64,000 nucleotides of DNA from Acorus gramineus. Taxonomy: Eukaryota > Streptophyta > Magnoliopsida > Acorales > Acoraceae. Location of the stretch: contig JAUJYN010000012.1 in assembly GCA_030737835.1 (NCBI GenBank), forward strand, positions 8,989,003 through 9,053,002. Direction: 5' to 3'. The translations under genes were made by a program, and so were the position numbers. Shown one piece after another: positions 38,801 through 50,707 of this stretch. Numbering within the stretch: position 1 is the first letter of the stretch; each line of letters begins with the position of its first letter. The notes below the pieces were generated by a model. It was not told where the DNA came from. It ran no database searches and saw only the letters and a list, made by a program, of their open reading frames with translations.

Positions 38801-39590
38801 AATGGGGGCAACCCAAAATGCAGTATGAGCAACATTGCAAAGATGATATATCAACAGTGGATAACACTATTCCATGACAGACTGTCTGTCTGTTTGGAGG
38901 ATGGCGTGCTCTGGGGATTACTTGCTCCAGGCAATCAATCATTTCATGATGGGAAGGAGAAGAAGAAGAAAACAGAAACACCTGACTTGACATTTGATCT
39001 AACAAAACGCCTGATGATCTAACAGAACCATCCATCTATCCATCTTTCATGTCACTTCATTCACAAGTTGGTGGGGTCAGCTTTTATTTATTTCCAAGTG
39101 GAGATTCCAAGCTTGTCATTCATTCTGATTCATCTTTTTCTTTTTAGCCTTTCCAGTAGTATTTATTCATTGTAGGAGATTTCTTTGTTTGGTTCTTATA
39201 ATATCCACAGCTAACATTATTTGCATTTAGGATAGGTTTAGGTCCAATGTCTCTAGCGTCTATAATCATCAGATTTTGACATATGTCAATGATTATTTTA
39301 ATTAAGATATTTTATTATTAATTTTTTTTAAATAATAACAATAATACATAATGACTTTTAATATTAATTTTCAACTGTGAAGTAAATTGTTCAAAGTGTT
39401 GGATCTAACTCAATTCCTATTTGCATAACTTCTAGATGTCATGTTGATTGAAATGAAGAAGGATATGTCAGGGTTATTGGTGTGAGTTTGAAATTTTGAA
39501 TAAAAAAAGTGTCACACAAGTGTGACGCCTATCAAAGAGCCTCAGATGCTCGATCAACTAAGAAAAGTTTCTCACTGACCAAAATATTTA
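35826..39590. other. AT-rich intergenic DNA without a supported gene
   Basis: Mostly low-complexity A/T DNA. At 38718-39035 both strands are open for 80-105 codons in a patch of ordinary composition; the minus frame begins MDGSVRSSGVLLDQMSSQ, but I recognise nothing and see no splice structure. A possible eroded MITE begins near 37266 (GCATATTTGGATAGCAGAAT). Confidence 0.4.
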
Positions 39591-39668
39591 GATAGCAAAG
39601 AATATCCAAATCTTCTTTGTGGAGTATGTGATAGCAAAGAATATCCAAATCTTCTTTGTGGAGTATGT
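39591..39668. repeat. Perfect 39-bp tandem duplication
   Basis: The unit starting GATAGCAAAGAATATCCAAA and ending GGAGTATGT occurs twice head to tail (39591-39629 and 39630-39668) without a difference, which points to a recent event. Its length is a multiple of three, but I see no gene here. Confidence 0.9.
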
Positions 39669-39935
39669 GCGCGTGCTATAGATAATGTAAAAATCAAATA
39701 ATGCCCTCTCCACCATGTTGCATATCTTGATATATATTGTCTATGCTAGGGAGAAGATATTCAATATTGGGGACCAACAAATCCAATACTCCTCGAAATT
39801 ATAGGACCGCTTTTGAAATCCTAACACATAAATAAATATATGCACAACATACATTGTCATAATGTCATCACTCATAATACATGAATTACAAAATTATTAT
39901 TATTACAGCATAAAAATACAACTCAATTTTAAAAA

Positions 39936-40394
39936 TGGAAAAATTCATATAACTCCCTGACTTTTCTTAAAGTCTATATAACCCCCTTAAAAATGCCTAA
40001 GTAAATCTAAATAACTCACTGAATTAAATTTTTGCTAACAGATGAGTAAATTTTTTTTTGGTTGACCCTAACTGAAAATTAAACACAGTATACCAAAAAA
40101 CCCATACAATATGTTAAAAATACAAAAAATCATTTGTAAATGACTATTTTACCCATTCGAATAACGTTTTATAATCTTTTCAGATCGGTAAAATCATCAT
40201 TTACAAATAATTTTTTCGCAAGGGTTTTGATATATAGTATTCATATAACATTTCTCATATATCAACGAAAGTTGAACTCATGTAGCTATTTAGATTTATA
40301 AAAATACTTTTGAAAGGATTACACATACTTTAAGAACAGTCACATGATGGTATTGATTTCAAACAATTTACACAGGGTTATTTGAATTTTTTCT
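39936..40394. mobile_element. Inverted-repeat MULE-type MITE (TCCATATAACYCC family)
   Basis: The left end reads TGGAAAAATTCATATAACTCC and the right end GGGTTATTTGAATTTTTTC. Family words AAATCTAAATAACTCACTGAA, TTGGTTGACCCTAACTGA and TATGTTAAAAATAC are present. TTTTAAAAA flanks it at 39927-39935 and 40395-40403; such an A/T-only target is weak evidence alone but fits the 9-bp rule seen in the copy at 41958. Confidence 0.7.
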
Positions 40395-40403
40395 TTTTAA
40401 AAA

Positions 40404-41957
40404 AACACCCAACACAAAAGTTCAATCACAAGATATCCAAAAAGTGGAGGAAAGGACATAGGGGTATACTTATGATATAAAATTATATATGTATATAATA
40501 AAAAAGAATAGTTAGAGAAGGGAAGAAGACAAGAGTTAGGTGAGGGGGAAGAGCTGTCTGAATTGATCGTTCATTCCGAGATGGAGGGGGTTCATTTCAC
40601 AATACGTTAAAAAATGATTGGATGCCACGTGGCACTTCTCCAGATTTGACGTGTCTACTTCCCCTACCGGACAATAAACCCCTCTACGTACATCGCTCCG
40701 TATTTTTTTTTAATGTATTTTTACCCAATTATGTACGAAACACTTATAAACCCCTCCATGTGGATACACTCAATCTATTTGTAAAACATGACTACATAAT
40801 AAAAAATGTTTTTCTTTTTTAATCCCAATTCTTGTTTAAAAGTGTAGAAAATGAATTGTTCATTAATATAATACAATGAATTGTATGAATGTATTTATAT
40901 AAAATGTAAATTATATATATATATAACATATTATATTTATTTGCAAAAATAATATATTTAGATATTGTATATTTAAAAAAAAAACATAAAACATGTGTAG
41001 GACGTAAATGAGACTCCAAAAGAGATTTTGTTTTACAATAAATATACCCTTGTTTTGCATTTGTATGTGTTGATGAAGATTACAAATTCAAATATGTAAA
41101 TTTTGAAAAATGTTATACATTATTTTATATGTTTCTTAATTTAGCGATGCAAAATTAATTTTTAATTAATTGAATGCATATATTTCAAAGTGTTGAAACA
41201 ATTTATGTGCTAACACTTTTCTATTTCATCTTTATTAATTTGCATTTAGTATTTTTTAAAGATATATATAAAATATATGAATAAAATATTATATTGTAAC
41301 TTATCTAAACATAACAATCATAGTAGCCTGCCAAAAAAAAAAAAACCCCCCCCCAGTAGCCTGCCAAAAAAAAAAAACCCCAAAACCCACATCAAACCCA
41401 CAAAAAAAAAAAAAAAACTTAATTTTTTTTTATTATGATATTCCTCCCTTATCTGCTCTATATTCCGTATTAATCCAAAGGGGCAGAATAACTTATCTTC
41501 ATAAATCAAAGGCTTTTTCTTGCACGGCACAACTAACTATACCTAACAAGTCAAATATGCAGACATATATATATATTGAATATATATCACCCACAAAGAT
41601 TTTCTCATAAAGAAGAGACTGATCCCCATATTTGCAATATTCGGTATAATAATAAGATCCGATTGAAGATAAAGAAAAGTTGAACAGAGATTTTGGATTT
41701 CCTTTTTTATAAAATTTTAATGGATTTCATTTTTTAAAATAAAAAAATATTTGCAAAACAAAACAAAAGAAAATAAATAAAAAGAAGATCGTGTACGTTG
41801 GAGGAAGCAAAAAATATTGTACGTATGGAATATCCTCGAGCCACGTAAAGATATTGTCCTTTTTCAGAATAATTTGATTCCCTCTATGCCCCTGTGTACT
41901 GTTTGATTCTTTTACACATGACACTGCCACTTCATCCTAATTTATATTTTTTTAAAA
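40404..41957. other. AT-rich intergenic DNA
   Basis: No gene was recognised. A repeated AGTAGCCTGCCAAAAAAAAAA (41323 and 41355) forms a 32-bp tandem pair. GC-richer words near 40620-40690 include GCCACGTGGC, a perfect 10-bp palindrome with a G-box core. Confidence 0.45.
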
Positions 41958-42484
41958 GAGAAAAATTCCATGTAACTCCCTTTATACTGAATAAAATCTA
42001 TATAACCCCCTGATTTTTTTTTAAATCTATATAACTCCTTAAAAATATCTAATAAATTCAAATAACCCCCTAAATAAAATTTAGGTTTACAGATAATGAA
42101 TATTTTGTGAATATTATGTTTAGTTAATTCTGATAGAGAACATGGTATACCAAAAAATCTTATAATATGTTAAAAATGTAAAAAATCATCTGTAAATGAC
42201 GATTTTATCTCTCTAGATAGGGTTATATAATATATCTAGAGAGAGTAAAAGCATCAATTTCATGTGATTTTTCACATTTTTAACACATTATAGAGTTTTT
42301 TTAGTATATTGTGTTTTCAGTCAGAATTAATCAAACAAAATATTCATCATTTGTCAACGAAAATTTTATTTAAGGGGTTATTTGGATTTATTATGTGTTT
42401 TCAGGGAGTTATATGGATTTTAAGAAAAGGCAGGGGGTTATATAGATTTCAATTAGATTTCAGGGGGTAGTATGGATTTTTTCC
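41958..42484. mobile_element. Inverted-repeat MULE-type MITE, 527 bp, 9-bp TSD
   Basis: TTTTTAAAA lies at 41949-41957 and 42485-42493. The ends GAGAAAAATTCCATGTAACTCC and, reversed, GGAAAAAATCCATACTACCCC are inverted repeats, and pairing continues inward through TAAAATCTATATAACCCCCTG / CAGGGGGTTATATAGATTTCA to the centre. It is the best-preserved copy of the family also found at 17117, 30521 and 39936. No coding capacity. Confidence 0.8.
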
Positions 42485-43009
42485 TTTTTAAAAATGGTTA
42501 GTTAAATTAAAAAATGGTGTTAGCTCGCGTGATTACTTAGCTTTTGTGATTGTAGTAAGTTACTTCTACAATCGCATAACGAGATTAAGCCTAATGTAGA
42601 ATCAGTTTTAAAATATAGATTTCTTCATAATCAGTTTTACAATCGCTCAATCAACATGCACCCTAAATAAATAATGTTATATTCTGTAAATGCCGCTTAA
42701 TGCAATGTGTGGCTTTGTGCAATATATGTTTTATTATGAAAAGTATAAAATAAATGCATTAAATATATTCAAGGATGGATTTTATTTTACTTTTTTTTAA
42801 AATAAAAAAGTGCTTATTAAAAAAATTAAATTGTTTGTGGTTCTTCTTTCATGTACAGAATTGATTAAAATATATAGTTTTTTATTATATCATCTAATTG
42901 ATTATTTTTAAAAAGTGTGAAAAATTGAAACTTTATTTATGAGAATTTCTAATAAGAACAATTAAAAGGGAGCACTTGTTCGTAAGTTGCTCCCTCTCCT
43001 GTCATGTTT

Positions 43010-43345
43010 GGAGGTTGGGCGGGGCAGCTTCTGGTCTTTAGGCGAATTGTGGAGGGTTGGTAGGTTGTTAGAAAATACCATCGTCGGAGGGGAGATCGAA
43101 GCACTCAGGCAAAGATCCCTCAAAGCTTCATTCTTGTCACCTTTTGGGTCATCTGATTAGAAAGGAATAACGTGATATTCAAAGGGGTACTCCCTACTTG
43201 GAGAATATTTGGGAAACAATTATTCATTTCGTTAGGGATTGATGTCTCTTTTGCGCGGGGCGAGAAGGGTCATGCTGGTTGATGGAAAGCTTGTAACAGA
43301 ATAGGCCATTTCTTTTCAATAAATCCGAAATAGGATTCTCTCCTA
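43010..43345 (+). mobile_element. Degenerate LINE fragment (reverse transcriptase 3' region)
   Basis: Reading across the plus strand around 43140-43230 gives FWVI, a stop where the family has Trp, then LERNNVIFKG, closely resembling the WxIWxERNNRIF motif in the zf-RVT region at the end of plant LINE ORF2 proteins. A frameshift then leads into LENIWETIIHFVRD. GC content is higher than in neighbouring DNA. The piece ends near 43340 without a clear poly(A) tail. It is 5'-truncated, frameshifted and inactive. Confidence 0.6.
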
Positions 43346-43759
43346 CTTTGTTCGTTACTGATTATTTAGTATTTCTCTTTTGAGAATCTATCAAATTTTA
43401 TTTGAATAGAATTGCCTACCATTTCTTTTGAAAAATAAAAACAACTAAAAAAGAATCACTTTCTAGTATCAAATAACTATGAAGCTTGTGTTATGAAAGT
43501 TTTAGCTACTCATTAATTAAATTCATTATTTAGTTTATTGAAATTAATCAAACGACTGTGAAAATTTGAAAAAGCCACAATTTTCATCTATTAGAATTTC
43601 TAAACAAATCGATTATAATTTTGTGCATGTATTTGCATGATAATAATAATAATAATAATTTGTAAACTGTCTTTAAATGATGTAGAAAAGTCTGTCATGA
43701 AGAAAAACATAACATGTGGCCCTCCCAAAACTGACGGGCACTGAAAACTATCATTGTTA

Positions 43760-45700
43760 GTGAGAATTATTTGAACAGAAATCTATATGATTGTGAAATA
43801 TTTTTTTTCCCAATTGTTTTACATGGATGCATAGAAACATGTTGATGCCATCAAAAGATAGAAAACAAACATGCTCTCCTCCAAAACTGCAACTGGTTTG
43901 CAGCTTTACTGACATCATTTGAGAAAAAAAGGAGAGTAAGAACAGCAACAATGAAAGGAATATATTCAATGTTTTTTTTACATTTCTTGGTTGGATTTTT
44001 GTTCATTTTCGATGCCTCCACCCTTTCATCAGATGATTGCATCTCCCCTACAGTCTGCCTTTTTTGTCCTAATTATATTCAATTCAGCAATGGATTATTA
44101 GGATTCAAATCCATGAGGATTAATTGTTCATTCAGCTATTGACATGAGATATCTTAAGTTTCAGTATAAGATATTTTTTAATTTATTCTAAAAAATTATT
44201 TAATTCAATTTAATTTAATAAAATATTCATTATAATGTCGCATAGTTTAGTTTCTTTTACTAGGTTTATTGCTTATTCAGTTCAATAGAAAAAATATTTC
44301 ATTTCCATATCATTGTTTAATTTTTTATTTTTTTTTTGGTGTAAATGTCATTGTTTAATTTGATTCATATAACCATCTAGTTCAATTTAGTTTTCTTCTT
44401 AACAAATATCTTAATAGTTTGACACGTAAGGTGTCCACCTATTAGTTTCTTGTTTTTCTTTTCTTCTTTTTGAGTACATTATCCTCTCTCTTCCATTATA
44501 AGACAAAACAAAATATGACATGTACTAGTTTTTAATTAGAACAGCTCCATTTTGTGATATTTTTGTTTTAATTTAAAATTGAAATACAACTGTATTAAAT
44601 AAATCAGATTGTAACTGCTTCCATGATTTTGTTTGGACATTGGAACTATTTCTTTATTTGACATTAAAAGTCACATCTATATAAAGTGTATAAACACCAT
44701 ATCATATGCAGATCAAAAGCCCTGCTTGCAATACTATTCAGACAGGCCATAATATTTATTGTCAAAAGGTCCTATATATCCACTCATTAGGCATGCAATA
44801 ATCAGCTTTCAGTATCCATGGTTGAAGTTGATCTATATATGTTATTTCCTTTCTTTTCCTTATTTTGTGTGAATTACTCACAAGAACCAAAATCAACAAG
44901 CACTTATATATTTCCTCAATAAAGTGTTAATTTTAAATGCTTTCATGCAAAACCTCTCTCTATACATACGGCATTCATGGGATGGTTCAATTCACAGCTC
45001 TCGGCCTTAATGAATACTATTATTTCTCTGATTGTCTTCTTTCTCTAAACCTAACCATCCTTATCAAGAACTCAAGAACTAAAGAACAAACAACATTTAA
45101 TTTGCTTGTCCCCATGATTAGCTCATGAGATCAAGCCCCCACCAAACCTGTCTATCAAGATAAACTTAAAAAAAAAAAAATGATGAAAAAACAAAGAAGA
45201 TCCCATTAAGAGTGAAAGGATCCCTTGAACCCTAACAAACAAATAAATAAAAAGAGGAAGAAATTTTTTGCCCCTATGATTCAACATGGAGCACATGGCC
45301 CCAGCTTGTCTAGGGTTTATTGAGACACAAAATTAGGGAAAGTGTTCCCCACTTCCCTCCAATATCTGGCTCCACCTTTTATTTTGGTGCCATAAGTTGT
45401 CTCCATTGCTTACCAATAAATAAATAAATATAAATAAAATAAAATAAATTAAAGAGCTCCCTCATTACACTGCATTGTTCCCATGTGCCCAATTTATGTG
45501 CATCCTTCCAAAATCCAACACCCACTCCTGCTCCTCCTCCTCCTCTCTCATTCCCCTCTCTAAATTCTCATAAATAAACTATGTTATCCACAGTTTATTA
45601 TTGTTTTAATTGTACCATTATAAAACTATATTAGTAGCAGTTCTAGTAACTTGTATTACACAATCATGAGAACTGAAAATAGGATGGTGTGATTCATGAT
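43760..45700. repeat. Upstream copy of an old segmental duplication (partner 57450-58850)
   Basis: Ordered matches to 57.5-58.85 kb: ACATGCTCTCCTCCAAAAC, TGAAAGGAATATATTCAATG, GGAGCACATGGCCCCAGCTTGTCT, CATTGTTCCCATGTG, TGTGCATCCTTCCAAAA and CCTCATGCCCCTCTG. The order and orientation are the same and the spacing differs by small indels. This copy lies 1.6-3.6 kb upstream of the CYP734A start. The 63-aa frame at 43951-44142 is not kept in the partner, so it is not called as a gene. Confidence 0.65.
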
Positions 45701-47159
45701 ATGTGTGTGAGTATAGGTTGTACACCTCATGCCCCTCTGTGATTCCAATCATGGCTTTCATATGGTGACAATATTGTTACATATATGACTCAATAATGGC
45801 TTTGTATGCAAATCAAATTTAAAATTGAAAAACAAATTGATCTAACTCATGTAAACTTTAATCAAAGTAATCCTTTTAAAGTTGTGTTTAAATTTTAAGG
45901 AAGAAAACTTCTAAAAACTAAAAATTCATGTACAAAAGTATTTAAAAAAATACACAAATTATGATTTTATCCATTCCTAATTAAAATAGACAACTTTGTC
46001 CAAACCTTCACTAAAGAAGGGTATGTGAAACTATAACTATAATTGTAAACTATGATCTGATAATAATAAAAAAAAAAAGGTGATAGCGGGAATACATATA
46101 ATAGTTTTGTTGAAACTTTGCAGGGGCACCAAATTTATTTCTTATTATCATAAAGTTATCACCATTTCAAAATACAATAGGGGGTTAGATCAAATTTTCC
46201 CTTTTTATAATAACATGTGTAACATGTTTACTTCATTTATTATTTATTTATTTATTTTTTGTCGTGGGGAGGCGCGGGGTTGGGGGTTGTTTAAGATTAC
46301 TTGTACAATTATATGTGAATGGTGTGTGTGTGTGTATAGTATATACATGGATGTATGTAGAAGTTAAGTTTGGACACCAAATCATATACAAGCATCTACC
46401 TGTTCAAACTTATTTGCCAACATAGGCCCCATTCTTTGGATATTATTATCTTCATTGATGTCTTCAATCATACCCACATTTAACAGACTCTTGCCTTGCT
46501 GTCTATCTTCTATGCTCAATTTAAACTCTACTATAGCAATATATATATAAAATAAACAATACCACCTCTTACATTTATGATCTTAGTTAAAAACAACACA
46601 AGTTCTACATATACAATAATACAAAGTATTAGGCCTTGATCATGGCCATCCATCCAAAGATAAACAACCATAGTTGTTGAGATGAGGCCACCATCACAAA
46701 TATAAAGGACCACCACTACAACAAATATTAGAGGAACTTCAGTACTATGTGAATGTTCTATTGTTGCAGTACTGTTATGACTGTGACAGACAAAAAATTA
46801 CAAATACACACCTCATCAAAATACAAATGACCTTGATCTAGGTATTTTTATTTATTAATATTAAATCACTAAATACATTATACATATATATTTATATATT
46901 AAAAAAACACACACACACCAAACACCACAACATGTACATTCCCATATGGTGCCATCTATCAAGGCCATTGTCTACAAGAACCATATTAGAAGACAAAACA
47001 GCTCAACAAACAAGGACTTATATGTCACATATAATAAATTAATAATTAAATAAATATTCAATTTTTTTTTCCAAAAACAAATAATTTAAAATGGCCCCCC
47101 CTCACTTCGTTGACCCCTTTTAACTCCAATGGCGGCCCCATCGGCGCCGGCCCTGCCCT
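45701..47159. other. Distal promoter region of the CYP734A gene
   Basis: No gene was recognised. The DNA is A/T-rich with a CA run near 46909-46920. The last 60 bp (47096-47159) turn GC-rich (GGCGGCCCCATCGGCGCCGG) and include a W-box core TTGACC at about 47111, next to the TATA box. Confidence 0.45.
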
Positions 47160-47167
47160 TATATAAA
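47160..47167 (+). promoter_or_regulatory. Likely TATA box of the CYP734A gene
   Basis: TATATAAA in the context CCCTTATATAAACACTTC follows a GC-rich patch and precedes a (TC)n tract, about 175 bp before the start codon. A second T/A-rich run at about 47199-47211 is an alternative. Confidence 0.5.
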
Positions 47168-47259
47168 CACTTCAAATCTCAATCTCTCTCTCTCTCACTT
47201 TATATATATATAGTTCAGAAGAGAAGCCAAAGAAGAAGCCATAGTGAGTGAGTGAGTGA

Positions 47260-47280
47260 ATGAGAGAGTGTCTTTTATAA
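47260..47280 (+). promoter_or_regulatory. Short upstream open reading frame in the P450 leader
   Basis: ATG AGA GAG TGT CTT TTA TAA encodes six residues and ends 57 bp before the main ATG. If transcription starts near 47190, as the TATA box suggests, ribosomes would meet it first. It could lower translation of the P450, but this rests on an inferred transcription start. Confidence 0.3.
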
Positions 47281-47337
47281 ATATAAAACAAAAGAGAGAG
47301 TGAGAGTGTGTGTGCGTGTTTAGAGGGGAAGATCAAC

Positions 47338-47765
47338 ATGGGTGACATGTTTTCATGGCCATGGAAGCTCTCATCATTCCCATCACTTGTACTCCTCTTG
47401 TTTACATCTTTTTTGTTATACAAAGCTTTGGAGCTGTTTTGGTGGAGGCCAAGGAGGATTGAGAAGCACTTTGTGAAGCAAGGCATAAGGGGTCCCCCTT
47501 ATCAGTTCTTCATAGGGAATGTGAAGGAGATGGTGAGTCTCATGTTGAAGGCCTCCTCTCACACCATGACTCCTCCCTCTCACAACATCCTCCCCAGAGT
47601 CCTCTCTTTCTACCACCATTGGAAGAAAATCTATGGTAACTCCAAAACCCTCTCTCTCTCATAGTTTTTTGTTTGTATCTTCAAAAGGGTCCCCTTTTTT
47701 TGTTTTTTGTCTTTTCAAATTTTGCTTGGTTTTCATTTCTACAGCCTTTTGATTAATGAGTGACA

Positions 47766-47801
<36 letters not shown>

Positions 47802-50707
47802 GCTTCTCCTCTGGAGACCATTTCTACAACCTTATGGATGTCAATTTTTTTTTGTTATATGTTCTTCAAGAAATTGAGTGCTCTCTTAAATTTTTGTTCT
47901 GATGATTCTACTTTTCCATCATTTCCTTACAAACCAACAAAAAAAAGGTACCCTTTCATTTATAGTGGTTGTGTGTGTGTGTGATGATTTGTTATCCATC
48001 TCTATTTTTTTTTGCCCCTTCTGCTAATAGCATTTAAAGTTTCTTCTACAAATGTTGAACCTTTAGGGGGTTGTATCTGTTATCTTTCCCTTTCACTGTC
48101 CCCCCACCCCCCAATAACTTAATTAAAATGTTCAGTATATATAGCTAATACACTGTACAAACATTCCATAACAAACAAATCAATGTAACATTTAATATGC
48201 CCTCTCCTAACTGGGACGCCGTCTACTCTTAATTTTTCTCAATATCTCTCACATTTTTAAGAATTGTATTTCAAATTCAGTAACAAAATCATGGTAATAA
48301 TATTTATATATTTTTTTTCTAAAAAAACATTTAATATGAGCCTCTCTCTGTTGTTTAGGCTCTACATTCCTCCTGTGGTTCGGCCCGACGGCCCGGCTCA
48401 CCGTAGCGGACCCGGACCTAATCCGAGAGATCTTCGTGTCACGGTCCGAGTTCTACGAGCGGCACGAGTCGCATCCGCTCGTCCGGCAGCTCGAAGGGGA
48501 GGGTCTGGTCAGCCTCAGAGGGGAAAAATGGGCTCACCACAGGAAGATCATCACCCCTACATTTCACATGGACAACCTCAAAGTAATGTCATAGGGTACT
48601 AATTCAAATTTGAGAGCTTCAAAATATTACAATCCATTGGTTGATAAATCAATCTTCCTTGATAATGTGATTGATTAGTTGTTGATTCCGATAATCGGAA
48701 AAAGCGTGCTCGACGCGGTGGAGAAGTGGTCGAGCCGCCTCTCCAAGGGCGGAGAGGTTGTGATTGAGGTGTCAGAATGGTATCAGAGTCTGACAGAGGA
48801 GGCGATCACAAGGATGGCGTTTGGCATGAGCTATGAGGATGGGAAGACGGTCTTTCAATTGCAAGCGCAACAGATGACCTTCGCCGCAGAAGCCTTCCGC
48901 AATGTCTTCATACCTGGCTACAGGTAATTAAATTAATTAATGCACCTCTTCACAAATTCATACAAGTATAGTATTTGCGTGACATTGATAAGAACATTTT
49001 TTATTAGTAATATTAATGTGCTATTAATAATTGCTTATACTTCTTCTTCGGTGATATTATTGTAAAAAAGACTGATTGAGTATATACAGGTTCCTCCCAA
49101 CGGAAAAGAACACAAAATCATGGAAGCTCGACAAGGAGATCCGACGGTTGATAATGAAGCTCATCGGCGACCGGAGGGGGACATGTGGCGGCGGCGCCGC
49201 CCCCCCGGCTACCAAGGACCTGATGGGGTTGATGATCGACGCCAGCGAGAGGACGGCGGCCACCACCGCCATCAACGCCGTCGATCGAGGATCGGACGGC
49301 CGACGATGTCCGACGACGACGATGACGGAGATCACGGTGCACGACATAGTGGAGGAGTGCAAGACGTTCTTCTTCGCCGGAAAACAGACGACGTCGAACC
49401 TGCTAACGTGGACCACGGTCCTCCTCTCCATGCACCCGCACTGGCAGTCCCTCGCACGTGCCGAGGTCTTACACGTGTGTGGATCACGTGACATCCCCTC
49501 CCGCGACCACCTCGCCAAACTCAAAACGGTACTCCTCGGCCCTTTTTTTATTTTCCATTGTTGCCTTTTCATCTGTGAAACAGTTTCGTTTACAATATCA
49601 CATGTAATCCACCCCCCACAGGTATATATGAATATCATATATATATTTCAAATTTTTTTATGTTTTTATAAAGTTTCCATGTGATTTATTGAAATTTATA
49701 TTACATTTTGTATAAATTTGTATCTCATTGTGTGGGATATACTATTTTTAGAAAACTATATGCAAAATCATGCCCAATTTTTTTATTTTATAATGAACAT
49801 TGTTAGAGACAGTTTCATTTACAGGCCAGTTCATGCCCCTAGTTTTCTCTCTTTTCAAAATAAATGTTGTTACATACTATCTCGGTAATCCCTTAATACA
49901 TGTCCAATAACATATATATATATCTCATATATATTTCGTTATGTTGTTGAAATTTCTGTATGGTTGAAATTTCTTGTTTTTTTTTGTAAATATATATTTT
50001 TTTCTTCTAAAATTGCATAAACTTAAAATATGAAATATACTAGTTAAAAATGTATGAAGACTATAGGCAAAGATGTAACCGAAACTTTGTTTAACATTTC
50101 CCTATCCATAGCTTGCTCTCCTTTTGTTTGTCTCTAGATGATTTAATAATGCCAGAGGGCAATTGGGTAATTGAGGGCTATTTACAGGGGCATTTTAGTT
50201 ATTTAAAATTTTATGACAGTTATTTCTATTTGTTTTTCAATGGCTCAGCTGGGGATGATATTGAACGAGTCACTCAGGCTCTACCCCCCGGCGGTGGCGA
50301 CGATTCGACGGTCGAAAACCGATGTGATGCTCGGGAAGTACTCGATCCCACGGGGGACGGAGCTCCTGATCCCGATCATAGCCGTCCACCACGACACGGC
50401 CCTGTGGGGTCCGGACGCGCACGAGTTCAACCCGGCCCGGTTCACGGACGGGGTGGCCCGGGCAGCCCGACACCCAGCCGCGTTCATACCGTTCGGGCTA
50501 GGTGCCCGCACGTGCATCGGGCGAAACCTCGCCCTCCTCCACGCCAAGCTCACATTGGCCCTACTGCTTCAACGGTTTGAGTTTGCCCTTGCCCCGAGCT
50601 ATCGCCATGCACCGACAGTCCTGATGCTCCTCTACCCCCAACACGGCGCGCCTGTCCTATTCCGCCGAGTCACCGAGTCAGGATTCGGTGACTCGACCCC
50701 CTCATAG
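47338..50707 (+). CDS. CYP734A: Cytochrome P450 CYP734A (brassinosteroid-inactivating), five exons
   Basis: Exons 47338-47635, 48359-48582, 48679-48923, 49090-49528 and 50249-50707 join at GT-AG sites into 554 aa. CYP734A enzymes (BAS1 type) hydroxylate castasterone and brassinolide at C-26, which inactivates these hormones; the protein is anchored in the endoplasmic reticulum. Visible parts: an N-terminal membrane anchor (about 11-30), a GIRGPPYQFFIGN hinge, the I-helix FFFAGKQTTSNLL (AGKQTT 352-357), K-helix ESLR (409-412), FNPARF (462-467) and the heme loop FGLGARTCIG with Cys491. AGKQTTSNLLTWTT and APTVLMLLYPQHGAP are hallmarks of this subfamily. Exon 4 has about 28 extra residues (near 308-335) between GLMI and VHDIVEEC. 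Exons are GC-rich; introns are AT-rich, intron 1 having a (CT)n tract at 47769-47798. The start at 47338 gives the normal anchor; Met4 is an alternative. Confidence 0.95.

Noticed and set aside
38718-39035. 105-codon minus-strand frame (and 80 codons on plus)
   Set aside because: Both strands are open in the same patch and neither shows a domain or splice structure; could be a non-coding transcript but not supportable.
43951-44142. 63-codon frame with a signal-peptide-like start
   Set aside because: The frame is not preserved in the duplicated copy at 57.6 kb, which argues against coding.
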